Positions 22,512-34,577 of a DNA stretch of 64,000 nt are shown here, in pieces. A model generated the notes under the pieces. The model was not told where the DNA came from and ran no database searches. It worked only from the letters and a program-made list of their open reading frames with translations. The stretch comes from Zizania palustris. Taxonomy: Eukaryota > Streptophyta > Magnoliopsida > Poales > Poaceae. The stretch lies in contig JAAALK010000286.1 in the NCBI GenBank assembly GCA_019279435.1, forward strand, positions 20,169,931-20,233,930, given 5' to 3'. Each line of letters begins with the position of its first letter. Positions within the stretch are counted from its first letter, which is position 1. Position numbers and translations under genes: made by a program.

Positions 22512-25500
22512 ATGAATAGTTTATCTATGGCGGAAGAAGGACGTTCCATCGAGGAGCTCATCTACGAGTCTCCCAAAAAAACAAATAAAGAGGGTTCATC
22601 TGAAGGATCCTCCGATAGCGAATCTTCGTACCACTCTCCGGAGAATGAACATCCAATGGAGCCTAGGAAGAAGAGAATGAGAGAAGACGCCGATGAGGAT
22701 TACATTCCTGAAGCTCAAGCGGAGGTAATTATTACGTTAGTAACAAGTCAGAGCATCTTCTAACCGAGGATTACATTCCTGAAGCTCACATTGTCTATCA
22801 TCGTAGGATCATCCAAAGCGAGGAAGCAAGCGTCGATTATTCCAAGTCGAGAAAAGAACAACTATTGTCCCAGCTATTGAGTCAGCTGAGCGAACAGATG
22901 TTGAGCCCGCTGCCACAACATCCTCTGCAAATGCGAAGAGGAGAGGGAAACGGGAGAAGAACAAACTGCATACAACTATCTATGAGGTTGAAGAAGTGCA
23001 TGTTGATGGGGCTCCAAAGAAGCCAAAAGGAATCACAGCGAAGTGGCGTAACGATTGTGGATGTCTCGCCAGGGAGCGATGTAAGATAGTTTGGAAAAAT
23101 TGGAAGACTGTCCCTGAAGCTACAAAGAACGAATTGTGGCAGCATATAAAAGCGCATTATAAATTCCTGGAAGACCGCTTAGAAGACGCTAAAGTTGCCA
23201 CATTGAAGACTATCAGGAAGGCTCTCCGTACATTTAGGACTAAACTGAACACACAATACCTTCAGAAAGATGAGTCGCCACTCAATGACTACGGCTTTAT
23301 AACGCCAAATGAATGGAACGAATTCAAAATGCAGCATTGCTCGGAAGAAGCTAAACAAGAGAGCATCATGTTCAAAGAACTTAATAATAAGAATAAGTTC
23401 CCACATAAACTTGGGCCAGGTGGATATAAGGCCAAGGAGGATGAGTGGAGTAAAAAGGAGGAGGAGGACCGTGCGGCTAGGTTACCTGAACAGTTTTCAG
23501 GTGCTGATCAGCGCACTAAGAGATGGCTCCTAGGTCGAGCTAAAAAACACCCGAGGGCCAATATATGCTCTCCGACTCACGGACTAGTGAAGTATTCCAG
23601 AAAGCACAGGAAATCGCTGAATTGGAGAAGACTGGAAAGTTCAAGCCCGAGGGATGTAATGACCAGCTTACATCTGCTCTCAGAAACGAGGAACATCGAG
23701 TGCGCACCCGAGGTGTCTCTTCTATAGCACCCTGGAAAAATACTTTCAAGAAACAGGAGGGTGCCACATACAAGAAGCGTCAAGAACGCACAGACGATGC
23801 CGCACAGCGCCGTGCAGAGTGGGAGCGACACTTTTTTGAATTTATTAACAAGAATCCAAACATAATGCAGGCTGCAGCGGGACAAATAATTGTGCCAGAG
23901 GTACGACTCGACGTACCAAGCAGTGTTGGCTCAGTACAAGACAAATTTCCTGTAAATTATATTAAAGAGGACACACCATGCAGCCTGCATGTACCGATAG
24001 GGCGCAAAGGGCATTCCCAAGAGGCTGCACGAGGCATTGCTATGCCTGGGGATTTATTTCACAATCGGCCTATTCCTGCTGACTATACCAAGGTTCAGGT
24101 CAATGAGATCACCAATGACAGATTTATTAATGACCCCTTGGATCTTCCAATGCCTGATGAGGGGATTGAGACAATCGGAGAAGCTCTAAATAACTTTGTC
24201 CTATGGGTGAGCCGAGATATCAAATTACTGCAGACAAGTTCTTAGAGTAAATCGCCTATTGTCTCATCACAATCCCCCACATATCTTTCATCTCAGGATG
24301 TGCAAAATATATGATCTTTATCACCTGTTGATGAGCGTGAGATAGAGGAAAAGGCAGAGGAAGAGAAAGTGCCCGATAAAGTGGCAGAAGTGATAGAATC
24401 GAAAGTGACTGAGTCTGATCCTCAAGTGACAGAGCCAGTGCCAGTGCTTGAGCCCACTAATGAGCCCAACATAAAAGTGTCAGAGCCAGATCAAATTCCA
24501 GTGCCAGTTCTGGCTGAGCCTCAAGTGCCAGTGGCCGAGCCTGAAAAACACGATGCACGCCCAAAGCCAGCAATCCACAAGACAATTGTTCAAGTTGGGC
24601 AGTGTTCTGCGCCTAAATCTGAAATGCTTAAATTTTTTAGTACTGTGGGGCAAACACGTTCTATGCCCGTAGAGGCTCCCATAAAGGCTCCAGTACAAAA
24701 GCAGGCGGCCTCACTTTCTGTTAATAAATGGACCTACGGAGACGAGGATTATATTGAATATGAACCAGGCAAACCATTATTACCCCAACGAGTACTTAAG
24801 AGTATGCCTTGGGAGATGGGATCATTTCATGACTGGTACCTCAAAGCGTCTGCGTTAGGTGTTACACACATAGAAGTGAAGGTTCCAAAAGAAATATTCA
24901 ACTGCCCAGAGTTTACTCTTGCACTATTTTTCGACGACTTCCATCGGATGTTCCGTCTGAAGCGAATCGACATCACACACATGATACTCTGGTGCCTGTA
25001 AGTACTTTATACTTTGTCAATACAAAGCAAAAATTAATCATGTCTTATATTGACTATTGTTTCATAACATATGCAGTTTGAATTCATGTTGTGACACTTC
25101 TAATAAATATGGGTACTTGAACCCGTCATTCATAAGCCAAAGTACACTGAACCCGGTACTAAATCAGGACAATGACAAGTACTGGACCGCCGGTCGGAAA
25201 AAATTCAAAAAAAGATGTTCAATAAAGACCAAGACGCACATAAGAAGAATAAAAGGAATTGTGCCGCGTTGTATATTGCGCAATGCATGTATAAATGGAG
25301 TGACAGAGAAATGATAAGTGGGGCATATAATTTTAAGTAAGTATACCCACTATATCCACTTAATCACGTTTTATCGATTATGAAACTAACATAATCATAT
25401 ATTACTTCTTTCGATAGTGATCATTGGATTGCACTTCTGATATACCCGAAAGACTCAAGGGTTTATGTGCTCGACTCTCTCGACAAACCCAAAAAAGATT

Positions 25501-26003
25501 ATCATGATATATTAAATGTTATTCAGAGTGCATACAAATACTAAGTGGAAAGGTTAGGTGGCCCACATGATCCACAGAGGCCGAAAGATATGCATATCAG
25601 AACCAACTATCCGGTAATATTATATTTTGAAATTTCTTAATTCAATTGATAAAGCCAAACTATATACCATTCTAACTTTGTCTATTTTAAAGTGTCACAA
25701 ACAACCTCTTGGTTCGGTGCATTGCGGGTACTACACGTGTGATTTCATGAGCAATGGCTTAGGAAAATTTGCGCGGACAGTCTCTGACCTCAGTAAAGAA
25801 GTTAGTTGATTTATTGTGTGTTAATCTAATATAACTTGCAATGTATGTACTTATATGTTATGTATGCAGGCGTCAGGTCCATCAACCATTGCCGAGAAGA
25901 GCCAACTCTCAGAATCAAAAATGTATGGAATCATATCAAGGATGTGCCGCTTCACGATGCATGAAGTTCTTCATGAGCATGGAGTATTCTTTGATCCTGA
26001 GGG
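22512..26003 (+). pseudogene. CACTA Transposase_24/Ulp1-like cysteine protease gene, 5' part
   Basis: Proposed protein: acidic, Ser-rich N-terminus from ATG 22512; intron 22724-22806; a domain resembling Transposase_24 (KWRNDCGCLARERCKIVWKN near 23041, ALRNEEH near 23680); a Pro/Glu-rich linker (24370-24560); KWTYGDEDYIEYEPGKPLLP; then a C48 (Ulp1) protease fold with His in DHWIALLIYP (25418-25447), Asp in VYVLDSL and Cys in VHCGYYTCDF (25717-25746). Introns are predicted at about 24995-25076, 25342-25416, 25617-25680 and 25801-25869. Damage: frameshift near 23545 (A run), stops at 24243-24245 and 24312-24314, frameshift near 25205 (A run) and a stop near 25543. Tat element B interrupts the last exon after ...FFDPEG. 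In CACTA elements such a gene accompanies the transposase; its protease role is not established. Confidence 0.75.
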
Positions 26004-26551
26004 TGTTGGAACGACGGATCGGACCAGCAGGTTTTCTTAGTGGAAGTGAGTGTGATGTATTCAATGCTTCTTGAGCCTATCATTACAACTACAGTTGGGG
26101 GGTATTTATAAGGCGCCCCGTCTAGAGGGCCAAGCGCCTCTGGTCCGCCAACAGCTACACGATCAACGGCCGGTCAACATTACCGACAAAATGGACTATA
26201 CATAGTACAGACAAGAAGATTCGACTCTGATGGCGTATCAACCGTGTCGGGCGCTGCCTGCGCTGCTCGACACGGTTCACAGGACCGTGATCCTGTCCCC
26301 CGGTGTACTTGTCCAGTCCTTTTCCCGCCACATTCCCTTTGGGTCCGCTACTGTGGGCCGAGGGAGGGCCCCCGACAATCTTCTCCCGGAGGGTGGCCTC
26401 CGGCGTCCTGCTCCCGGAGGGTGGCCTCCGGCGTCCTTCTCCCGGAGGGTGGCCTTCGGCGTCCTGCTCCCAGAGGGTGGCCTCCGGTGCTAGGCCTCGG
26501 ACCCCCTAGTTGTGGGCCCCCCTTCAGCCGTCGGGATTATCTCCCCCAACA
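26004..26551 (-). repeat. 3' LTR of Tat element B
   Basis: Plus-strand view TGTTGGAACGACGG...TCTCCCCCAACA. A minus-strand TATA box (TTATAAATA) is at about 26104-26112. It contains four units of a 28-bp minisatellite (26383-26490) where the other LTR has two. Open frames here come from this repeat. Confidence 0.92.
26383..26490 (+). repeat. 28-bp minisatellite in LTR of element B, about four units
   Basis: Unit CTCCCGGAGGGTGGCCTCCG plus GCGTCCTG, at 26383, 26411, 26439 and 26467 (last partial). The right LTR has only the units at 46870 and 46898. The length difference of the LTRs, 548 against 492, is exactly two units. Confidence 0.92.
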
Positions 26552-27128
26552 GTAGCCCCTCGCTTCTTTCCTCTCAGGAGCCCTGCGTTAAGAGAGGGTG
26601 GAAGCGCACATGATAATTCCGGCAACTTTCATAAGGACGTAACTTACAGTGGGGTGCTGAGTCTGGCCACAGCACGGCCCTCTTCGACGGATGCGGAGGA
26701 GCTCCGAAGCAGGGAGGTGTGAGCGGGCCCGGAGGTTGAGGACCGCTACGGATCCTCTCTCCGACGGGCCGAGAGAAGTTTGACCGGGCTCGCGGGATGC
26801 ACGCACACCTTGGCCGGGAGCCTCGGGCCCCGAGGAGGCGGCCAGGCGCCGCCGGAAGCAGTTAATGCATGCGCAAATGGCATCGGGGAGGCGAACCGTC
26901 AGGGAGCCGCCGTGCCCCGATGCATCGGTTGGCCTTAAATGCGGTGCCATGCGGCCGCCGCGTTCACACGTCGATCGAGCCGGGAGAGGGACCGACGGTT
27001 TTGCTCTTACATATAACTCACTGCGCGGCCTCTTCTCCCTTCTTCACCTTGCCGCGCCCAGTCTAGCCACTTCATCCATCATTCATCTCGCTTACTGAGC
27101 TCCAAGCCCCCTCTCGTCTCTTTGAGCA
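26552..27128 (+). promoter_or_regulatory. Purine tract and upstream region of the antisense gene of element B
   Basis: On the minus strand a purine-rich GCGAGGGGCTAC lies directly next to the LTR (26552-26563), the likely polypurine tract. The rest is G/C-rich non-coding sequence leading on the plus strand to the antisense gene; CATATAACT near 27010 may be a weak TATA box. Confidence 0.45.
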
Positions 27129-27884
27129 ATGGTGAGGAGTTCGCGTCTAGGGTGGCCTCGGCAGGGCCATCGAGACTACAGCGGGATAGGTACTTTCTTG
27201 GAGTGCACTTGATGAGCCCCTAGCTCTTCTTCTGATCATCTTCCTTGCGTGCAGGTGGTTGCGTTGGCGCAGGGGCAGCTGATGGCCCTGCTCTCCGAAC
27301 GCCAACGCCGCGAGGCGGACGTCGCGGAACTCGCGGCCCGAGTGGCTACCGCGGAGAGGCTGGCTTGTGAGTGGTCATCGGAGGTCAAGGCCCTTCGGCT
27401 CCAGGTAGCAAGGGTCGAAGCACTCGAGGCCCAAGTGGCGGAGATGGACTCCCTTAAGAGCCGCGTCGCGGAGTTGGAGGGGCTCCGTGCTCGGGCCGCC
27501 TGAGCCGACGAGCTGGAGGCGGAGATCGACGCCCTCCGAGTCCGAGCTGCCGAAGCAGAGGGGCTTCGGTCCCGTGCCGCGGAAGCGGAGCGGCTCGAGG
27601 GGGAGGTGTCCGCGCTCCGGACCCAAGCCTCGGAAGCGGCAGCTAACGCCGAAGCCCTCGAGACCCGGGTGGCCCAGATGGAGCGAGTCGAGGTGGACCT
27701 CAACGCCCAGAACGGGGCGATGACCGAGGCGCTTGCCGAGGCCAGGAAGACGGCGGCTGACGCCGCGGAGTCCCTCCGGAAAGTGCTGGCGCGCTACGGC
27801 ACTGGCTGCGGCACGTTTGACATCGCCCGAGAGCCCCTGGTCCGTCGGGTAAAGTTTATCCAGTCCGCCATCCGGCAAATACAC
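27129..27884 (+). pseudogene. Antisense gene of Tat element B, first part (coiled coil)
   Basis: Unknown function. A short first exon may start at ATG 27129 (MVRSSRLGW) with donor near 27188 and acceptor GTGCAG at 27249-27254. The following Ala/Glu/Arg-rich text (LRTQASEAAANAEALETRVA and similar) is a heptad-type coiled coil matching the fourth exon of the antisense gene of elements A and C. One stop is at 27501-27503. The part corresponding to the large first exons of A and C is absent, an internal deletion of about 2.3 kb. Interrupted at 27884 by element A; continues at 39290. Confidence 0.6.
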
Positions 27885-28378
27885 TGTTGGGGGAAAATAT
27901 CTCATCTTCGGGGTTATTGCCGAAGCAGCATAAAGGCAGTCAACCAGTTCGAAGATGGTCTGAAGACCATCTTCGAAGATGCCCAGAACCTCATTCGAAG
28001 CCCGAAGACAGGCACTAGTTCGAAGTATGTCTTCGAACCAAAGCCCTTCAGGATCTTTTCTGCCAGCTAAGATGGAAGACTTATCTTCTATCCTATTAGA
28101 TTAGTCTTTTACCATTTTAGCCCTATTAAGGAAACCGAATAGTTTCCTTAATGTCGGTTGTAATAGAGGGGTAAATAGGTCTTTTCCTTAATGTTTAGGC
28201 CTATAAATACCCCCATTTCACCCTGTAATAGGGACGAATTACAAGTGATTCAATACACACTTTCGAACTATTCTAAGTTATTATCCTTTCGGAGGCTTAG
28301 AACAGTTTGCTTCGCAAACACTTCGTTTGTTAGTTTCTTTCCTACAGAAACCTGTTAGCGTAATCTTTTACGCCAACA
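27885..28378 (+). repeat. 5' LTR of Tat element A
   Basis: TGTTGGGGGAAAATATCTC...TTTTACGCCAACA, 494 bp. TATA box CTATAAATAC at 28201-28210. The U3 region has a palindrome, TTCGAAGATGGTCT (27948-27961) pairing with 27964-27977 around a GA loop. Confidence 0.96.
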
Positions 28379-28380
28379 GT

Positions 28381-28398
28381 TGGCGCCGTCCGTGGGGA
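28381..28398 (+). promoter_or_regulatory. tRNA primer binding site of element A
   Basis: TGGCGCCGTCCGTGGGGA, two bases after the LTR. It starts with TGG, complementary to a tRNA CCA end. The tRNA was not identified here; tRNA-Arg has been reported for RIRE2. Confidence 0.85.
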
Positions 28399-28440
28399 AC
28401 CTAGTCCAAAAAACTTCGTTCTCTACCAACTTCTTACACC

Positions 28441-31400
28441 ATGCCTCCTAAACGGAGCGCACCTCGCAATCCCACTCGGAGGTCTTCTCGGATCTCCGGA
28501 GAGATACCCTTCGACACAGTCGAAGTCGGAGGGTCTTCGACTATCCCTCCACCTCAAACTCTGCAAGGGGCTTCTATTCCTCGAGGATACGAAGCCTCTC
28601 CGCCAACCCCTTCCATACTCCGACCGCCCGGAGCCACTCTGCCACCATCCATTCCGATTCGAACTGATCATACCAGTTCTCAAGACCCGGAAGGTCCTTC
28701 CGGAGGAGATGAAGATAGCCTTGGAGACATGGCCACTCAAATGGCCAATCTTCGAGCTGAGGTAGCGAGGTGGCGACAAGAGGCTGCGAATAGGCTTCGC
28801 TCTCAAGCCACCCCAGCTATCCCCGAAGTGCCTGAAGACGACGATCTTGGTTATCCCGAAGCTCCGGAGAACGCCTCTTACGACAATGAATCTCCGTTGC
28901 ATCCTGAGCTTCAGAAGGTTCGCTTCGATCCGAAGTTCAAAACTTCGAAGCTCTGCAAGTATGCCGGAGACGAAGATCCTAGTGAGTTTGCGCGTTCTTA
29001 TGCCCTAGCGATTGAGGCTAGCGGTGGAGACAGAGAGACTATGGCGAAGTGCTTCCCATTAGCTCTTCAAGGAGTGGCATTGAGATGGTTCTGGTCTTTA
29101 AAGCCAGGATCAATCATTTCGTGGTCACAGTTGAAGAGGAAGTTTATAAGTAACTTTCAGGGCACCTTCGTGCCCCCCATGTCGACAGGAAGCCTTTTCC
29201 AAGTAAAACAGCTCCCCGGAGAAACATTGAGGCAGTACTTCAAGCGCTTCGCTCACACGAAGTCGCAAATTCGGGGGCTGTCCACATCCTCGGTGGTTGA
29301 TGCGGCTCGGGAAGGCGTCAGTCATAAAGGCCTTCTGGATAAATTACATCGGAAGAGCATCACCACAGTATCACAGCTGATGTCGTACTTCGAGGAGTAC
29401 TCGAGGTCAGAAGAAGGTTGGCTTCGGAGGACTACTGCTACTTCAACAATATTGACAGAAGTTAAAGCAGAGGTGAAGACTTCGGCGCAGCCGCAAGAAC
29501 CAGTCTTCGAAGTGCAACATGATAGAAGAAGAGGGCAAAAGCACCCTCGCTCTGAAGTCTTAAACATTGCACCCCCACAGAAGTTTGCACCAAGAGCTCC
29601 ACAGTCTGCGGGGAACAAGTCCAGCGGTTGGAGGCCGCCAGGGAAAACAGCTGGCAAGGGCCAGACCCTTTTTTGCTGTATTCATGGAGAGAATCGAAGC
29701 CATGCAACTGACACCTGCAAGGCTATTCTTACCCTTCGGGGGGAATACTTGGAGAGAACTTCGGGTCGAGGTAGTACCGACCGAAGTCCAGCAGCAGCAG
29801 TGCGCCCGGAGCCGGTCCAGGCTGTGGCGCGGATAGAAAATTTTGATGCTGCAAGGCATCCTCCGGTGGCCAATGTTATGCCACCTCCGAAGCAAGAATA
29901 AGGGCAAGATAGAGGAAAAAGAGTAGTTCTCCCTATCTCCGGAGGAGGTACCCTCGGAAGCATGTCCAAGAGACAGCGAAGAGAGTACGTTCGGGAAGTA
30001 GGCCATATTGGGACTTCGTCATCTGCAGCTGCAATGCCGGAGTGGTCTCATGTTCCAATATCTTTCTCTGCGGAGGATGCAGCTGGTATTAAGTTCCCGC
30101 ACGCAGATCCATTGGTTATCAATGCTGATATTGCAGGGACTGAAGTCCGAAGGGTGCTAATTGACGGAGGTAGTTCGGCAGATATCATTTTTGTGCAAGC
30201 CTTCGATCAGTTATGCATTTCCCGGAAGCATCTTCTCCCAGCAGCACGTCCTCTGCAAGGCTTCGCAGGACCTCCGCTTGATGCACTAGGCCAGATAGGC
30301 TTAGAAGTAACCTTTGGAGAAGGTTTACTAGCCCGAACTGAAGAGGTTATCTTTGATGTGGTAGATGCCCCGTATGCTTATAATGTCATCTTCGGACGAG
30401 GCATGTTGAATCAGTTCGGAGCTGTGGCGCATCACAACTACTTGTGCGTGAAGATGCCCACACAAGCAGGAGTCCTGACAATCTTCGGAGATCAAGCCAT
30501 GGCTCGGAGGGCAGAATATGGTCATGGTCCCCCTCTTGATCCGAGACAAGTAAACAGTGTCCAAGATAATGAAGAAATTTTTTCAGCCTCCTCCGAAGCT
30601 TCGAAGAAGTCATTTCCAAGACCAAGTCCCGAAGGAGAGATTGCAACGAAGGTCATTGTCAAAGATGGTAAAGAATACACATTTCAATTTGGTAAAGATT
30701 TACCTCCTGAAGTTGCAACTTCCTTGGAAAAGGTCGTAGAAGAAAATTTGGATGTCTTCGCTTGGTCTGACGAAGATATCACCGGAGTCGATCGGGATAT
30801 TATTGAGCACAGTTTGCTTGTAAACCCGAAGGCCCGGCCTGTTCGACAAGGGCTCCGGAAGATGTCTGCAGAGAGAGCTGCTCTAGCTAAGGACGAAGTT
30901 GAAAAACTGTTGAAGGCTGGGATTATCAGAGAAGTGGCCCATACAGAATGGTTAGCCAATCCAGTCTTCGTCAGGAAGAAGTCTTCCGGGAAGTGGCGCA
31001 TGTGCATTGATTTCACATCTCTGAATAAAGTGTGCCCACGTGACCCCTACCCCATGCCCCGAATTGATCAACTAGTCGACTCCACTGCAGGTTCGGAGTT
31101 ACTAAGCTTCCTCGACGCGTATTCTGGTTATCATCAAATATGGTTGAAGCGCGAAGATGAAATCAAGACGAGCTTTGTAACTCCTTCGAGAGTCTTCTGC
31201 TATGTAAGAATGCCCTTCGGCCTAAGAAATGCCGGGGCTACTTTTTCAAGATTAGTTGCTAAGGCTCTAGGTCATCAATTAGGCCGCAATGTGGAGGCCT
31301 ATATGGATGACATTGTAATAAAGAGTGCTTTAAAGCACCAACATAGCCTAGACTTAGCAGAAACATTCAATAGCCTTCGGGCATGTGGGATCCGTCTTAA

Positions 31401-33837
31401 CCCCGAAAAATGTATATTCGGAGCTAAGGCTGGAAAGTTGTTAGGGTACTTAGTTTCAAGTAGGGGAATTGAAGCTAGCCCTATTCAAATAACTGCGCTG
31501 CAGAAGATGGCTCCTCCGGAGAATTTAAAGCAAGTGCAAAAGCTGACTGGACGTCTGGCCGCACTTAGCAGGTTTCTATCAAGGTCTGCGGAGAGGAGCT
31601 TGCCAATCTTTAAAGCTTTGAAAGGGTCCGAAGATTTTGCATGGACACCGGAGTGTCAGAAAAGCTTCGAAGATATTAAATATTATCTCAGCAATCTTGC
31701 TACACTTACGGTGCCTATTGCGGACGAAACCCTACTTCTGTATCTTGCAGCTACAGGCTCAGCTGTCAGCGCAGTCCTTGTCAGAGAAGCGGATATCAAT
31801 GGGAAGTTGGTCCAAAATCCTGTCTATTTTGTATCCGAAGCATTGTCAGGAGCGAAGACAAGATACTCCGAACTTGAGAAGTTCGTTTATGCTCTGATAA
31901 TGGCTTCGAGGAAGCTAAGACATTATTTTTTGGCTCATAACGTAATTGTACCAACTTCGTATCCCCTAGGAGATATGCTCCGAAGCAAAGATTCCACTGG
32001 AAGGATTGGAAAGTGGGCAGTATAACTAGCACCCTTCGGCATATCTTTCTTGGCAAGGACAGCCATCAAATCTCAAGTCCTAGCAGACTTCGTAGCAGAG
32101 TGGACTCCACCTACGAAGTTGACTCCGGAGAAATCATACGACGGAGTTTGGACTATTTACTCCGATGGGGCTTTCCAAGCATCCGGAGCAGGCATTGGGG
32201 CAGTATTGATTTCACCGTCAGGGCAAAGAGCAATGTACTCCGCAAGACTCAACTTTAAGTCTACCAATAATATAGCGGAGTACGAAGGAATTTTATTGGG
32301 ACTCCGGAAAGCACGTGCTCTAGGGGCTACAAGGATAATTATAAAAACAGATTCTCAGATAGTAGCAGGGCACGTGGACAAAAGTTTTCAAGTCCGACAT
32401 CCACAGCTTGCAAAGTACTTAGAAGAAATCTGCAAGATCGAAGCACATTTCAAGGGTATTTCCATTCGGAGTATACCAAGAGCTGAAAATGTGCAAGCGG
32501 ACATTTTAGCGAAGGCTGCTGCCGGAGCTGTGGATGTGCCTGACGAAGCTTTCTATGAGGAGCTCAATGTACCTTCGGTGCCACAAGTTGCTTCTGCAGA
32601 GATTCTCTGCATTCCTAGTGCAGATTGGAAATATTCGATCATAGAACTCTTGCAAGGAGGAACAAATTTGCCCGAAGAGCCCCAATTGTCAAGGTTAAAG
32701 CTCAGAGCAAGAAACTATCAGTTAATCAACGGTATATTATACAAGGCCGGAGTATGTTCCCCTCTACTCCGATGTATATCTCAAGCCGAAGGCCAAGAAA
32801 TTCTTCGAGAAATTCACGAAGGCCTTTGTGGAAGTCATTTAGCCCCTAGAGCTCTGGCAGGAAAAACACTTCGCTAGGGGCTTTATTGGCCCACAATAAC
32901 AGCTGATGCGGAGAGCTTAGTCCGCACTTGTCAAGGATGCCAGTGGATGGGTCGACGGAGTCATTGCCCACCAACAACTCTTCAAGTCATTGCTCCGGTG
33001 TGGCCTATGGCCAGATGAGGTATGGATCTAATTGGTCCCTTTCCGTTAGCAAAGGGAAATCTGAAGTTCGCAGTGGTAGCCATTGAATATTTTTCTAAGT
33101 GGGTGGAAGCAGAGCCCTTAACAGCTATCACTTCGAATAATGTACAGAAATTCTTCTGGAAGAACATTATTTGCCGGTTCGGAGTGCCTAGATATCTCAC
33201 AGTTGATAATGGAACACAGTTCGACGCAGAACCCTTCAGGAAATTTTGCGAAAACCTAGGCATTCAACTATGTTTTGCTGCAGTGAGACATCCTCAGTCC
33301 AATGGAGCCGTTGAGCGAGCCAATGGAAATATTTTATCAGGGCTAAATCGAAGAATAGTAGGATTATCAAAGGGACTGTGGACCGAAGAGCTTTCAAAGA
33401 TTCTGTGGTCCATTCGGACTACGCAAACAAGGTCCACAGGTTTTACTCCGTTCAGACTACTATTCGGAGATGAAGCAATGACTCCAACGGAGCTCAAAGG
33501 GGGATCATTTCGCAGCACCGAACCAGACATCGAAGAAGAAAGACAAGCTTCGTTAGATTTGTCAGAAGAAACAAGACTTTGAGCTGTAGCTAATTTATCA
33601 AAGTATCATCAGCAGACAAAGACTTGGTATGACCCGAAAGTTAAGCTCAGCGAGTTAAGGCCGGGTCATCTTGTTCTACGAAGCATTATAGCACCAGGGA
33701 AGTTAGGCAATAAATGGGAAGGTCCATATCTAATTGTCCGCTCAGGGCGCCCTGGTTCATTCAAATTAGCTAATTTAGAAGGTGAAGAGTTAGCACATAC
33801 TTGGCATGCGGAGCACCTAAAGCGATACTTCGCATAA
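28441..33837 (+). pseudogene. gag-pol: Gag-pol of Tat element A, five in-frame stop codons
   Basis: One frame from ATG 28441 (MPPKRSAPRN) to TAA 33835-33837 without any indel. Gag core near 28990-29170; finger-like CCIHGENRSHATDTC near 29675-29720; protease with LIDGGSSADIIF near 30160-30195; RT with YMDDIVIKS near 31300; canonical RNase H domain near 31735 that reads LYLAATGSAVS and lacks the usual first Asp; a second RNase H with YSDGAFQASG (32158), AEYEGILLGL, KTDSQIVAGH; integrase finger near 32810-32945 and core (MDLIG, VDNGTQFD, NGAVERANG) near 33020-33330. Stops: 29899-29901, 32023-32025, 32875-32877, 33016-33018, 33580-33582. Element C has sense codons at these places; three of the five changes are C-to-T or G-to-A. 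Confidence 0.93.
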
Positions 33838-34577
33838 GGGCTCCTTGTAATTCGCTTGTAATCACCTCTAAATTAATAAAGCATACACCCTGATATTTGC
33901 CTTCCCCTTGACACTCCTAGTTTCCCGAGCGGACGCGTTGGGACGGAAGTCGATCGAGAGGGAAGTGTCATTAAGCTGGGCTGTATTTCCGGACTTCGTA
34001 CCCATAAAGTCGAAGCCTCCGGTGTGGTGGCTGAAATCCATCCGGAGCCCAAGCTGATACCTTGTAGGCATCCGTAAAAGAGCCAATACCACATTCTACG
34101 GAGTCCAAGCTCCGGCTGGTAGACTTCTGCAAAAAAGAGCCGAAGGTGGCCAAATTCTGCGAAGTCCAAGCTCCGGCTGGTAGACTTCTGTAAAAATAGC
34201 CGAAGGTGGCTAAAGCAAAACAGCATTTAAGCCATGAGCTTCGAATGTCTGTTCATGTAAGTCCAGTGACAAATTTCTTAAGACACTAAAGTGTCCTGGA
34301 AGTTATCTCAATTGATTTCTTTCGTAAAGCAAACAAAGGTACCAAGTTACCATTCTTCTGACTACAAATAGTCGAAGACATTTCATAAGATTTCAAAGAT
34401 CTTTAAATGACAGAGGGGCTCCGAACCCCCAAAAAATTGTACTCCGAAGTTTTTTCTTTGCGCATAACCATCTTTGAATCAAGTTCGAAGTTGCTTATAC
34501 CCAAAGAGGGGCTAGTAAATATGGAGACAATTTTAAATCGGTATTCATTATTGAAATAAATGTATTTACAGATTACA
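33838..34577 (+). other. Convergent spacer of element A with tandem repeats
   Basis: Non-coding region between the 3' ends of pol and the antisense gene. It carries two full copies and one worn copy (about 34050-34205) of a repeat of about 61 bp containing, on the minus strand, CAGCCGGAGCTTGGACT. Element C has seven copies in the same place. Confidence 0.7.

Noticed and set aside
26230..26722. Gly/Pro-rich open frames
   Set aside because: Produced by the 28-bp minisatellite in the LTR of B and repeated in the other LTR.
27236..27905. Ser/Arg/Ala-rich open frames on the minus strand
   Set aside because: Shadows of the GC-rich coiled-coil coding sequence on the plus strand.
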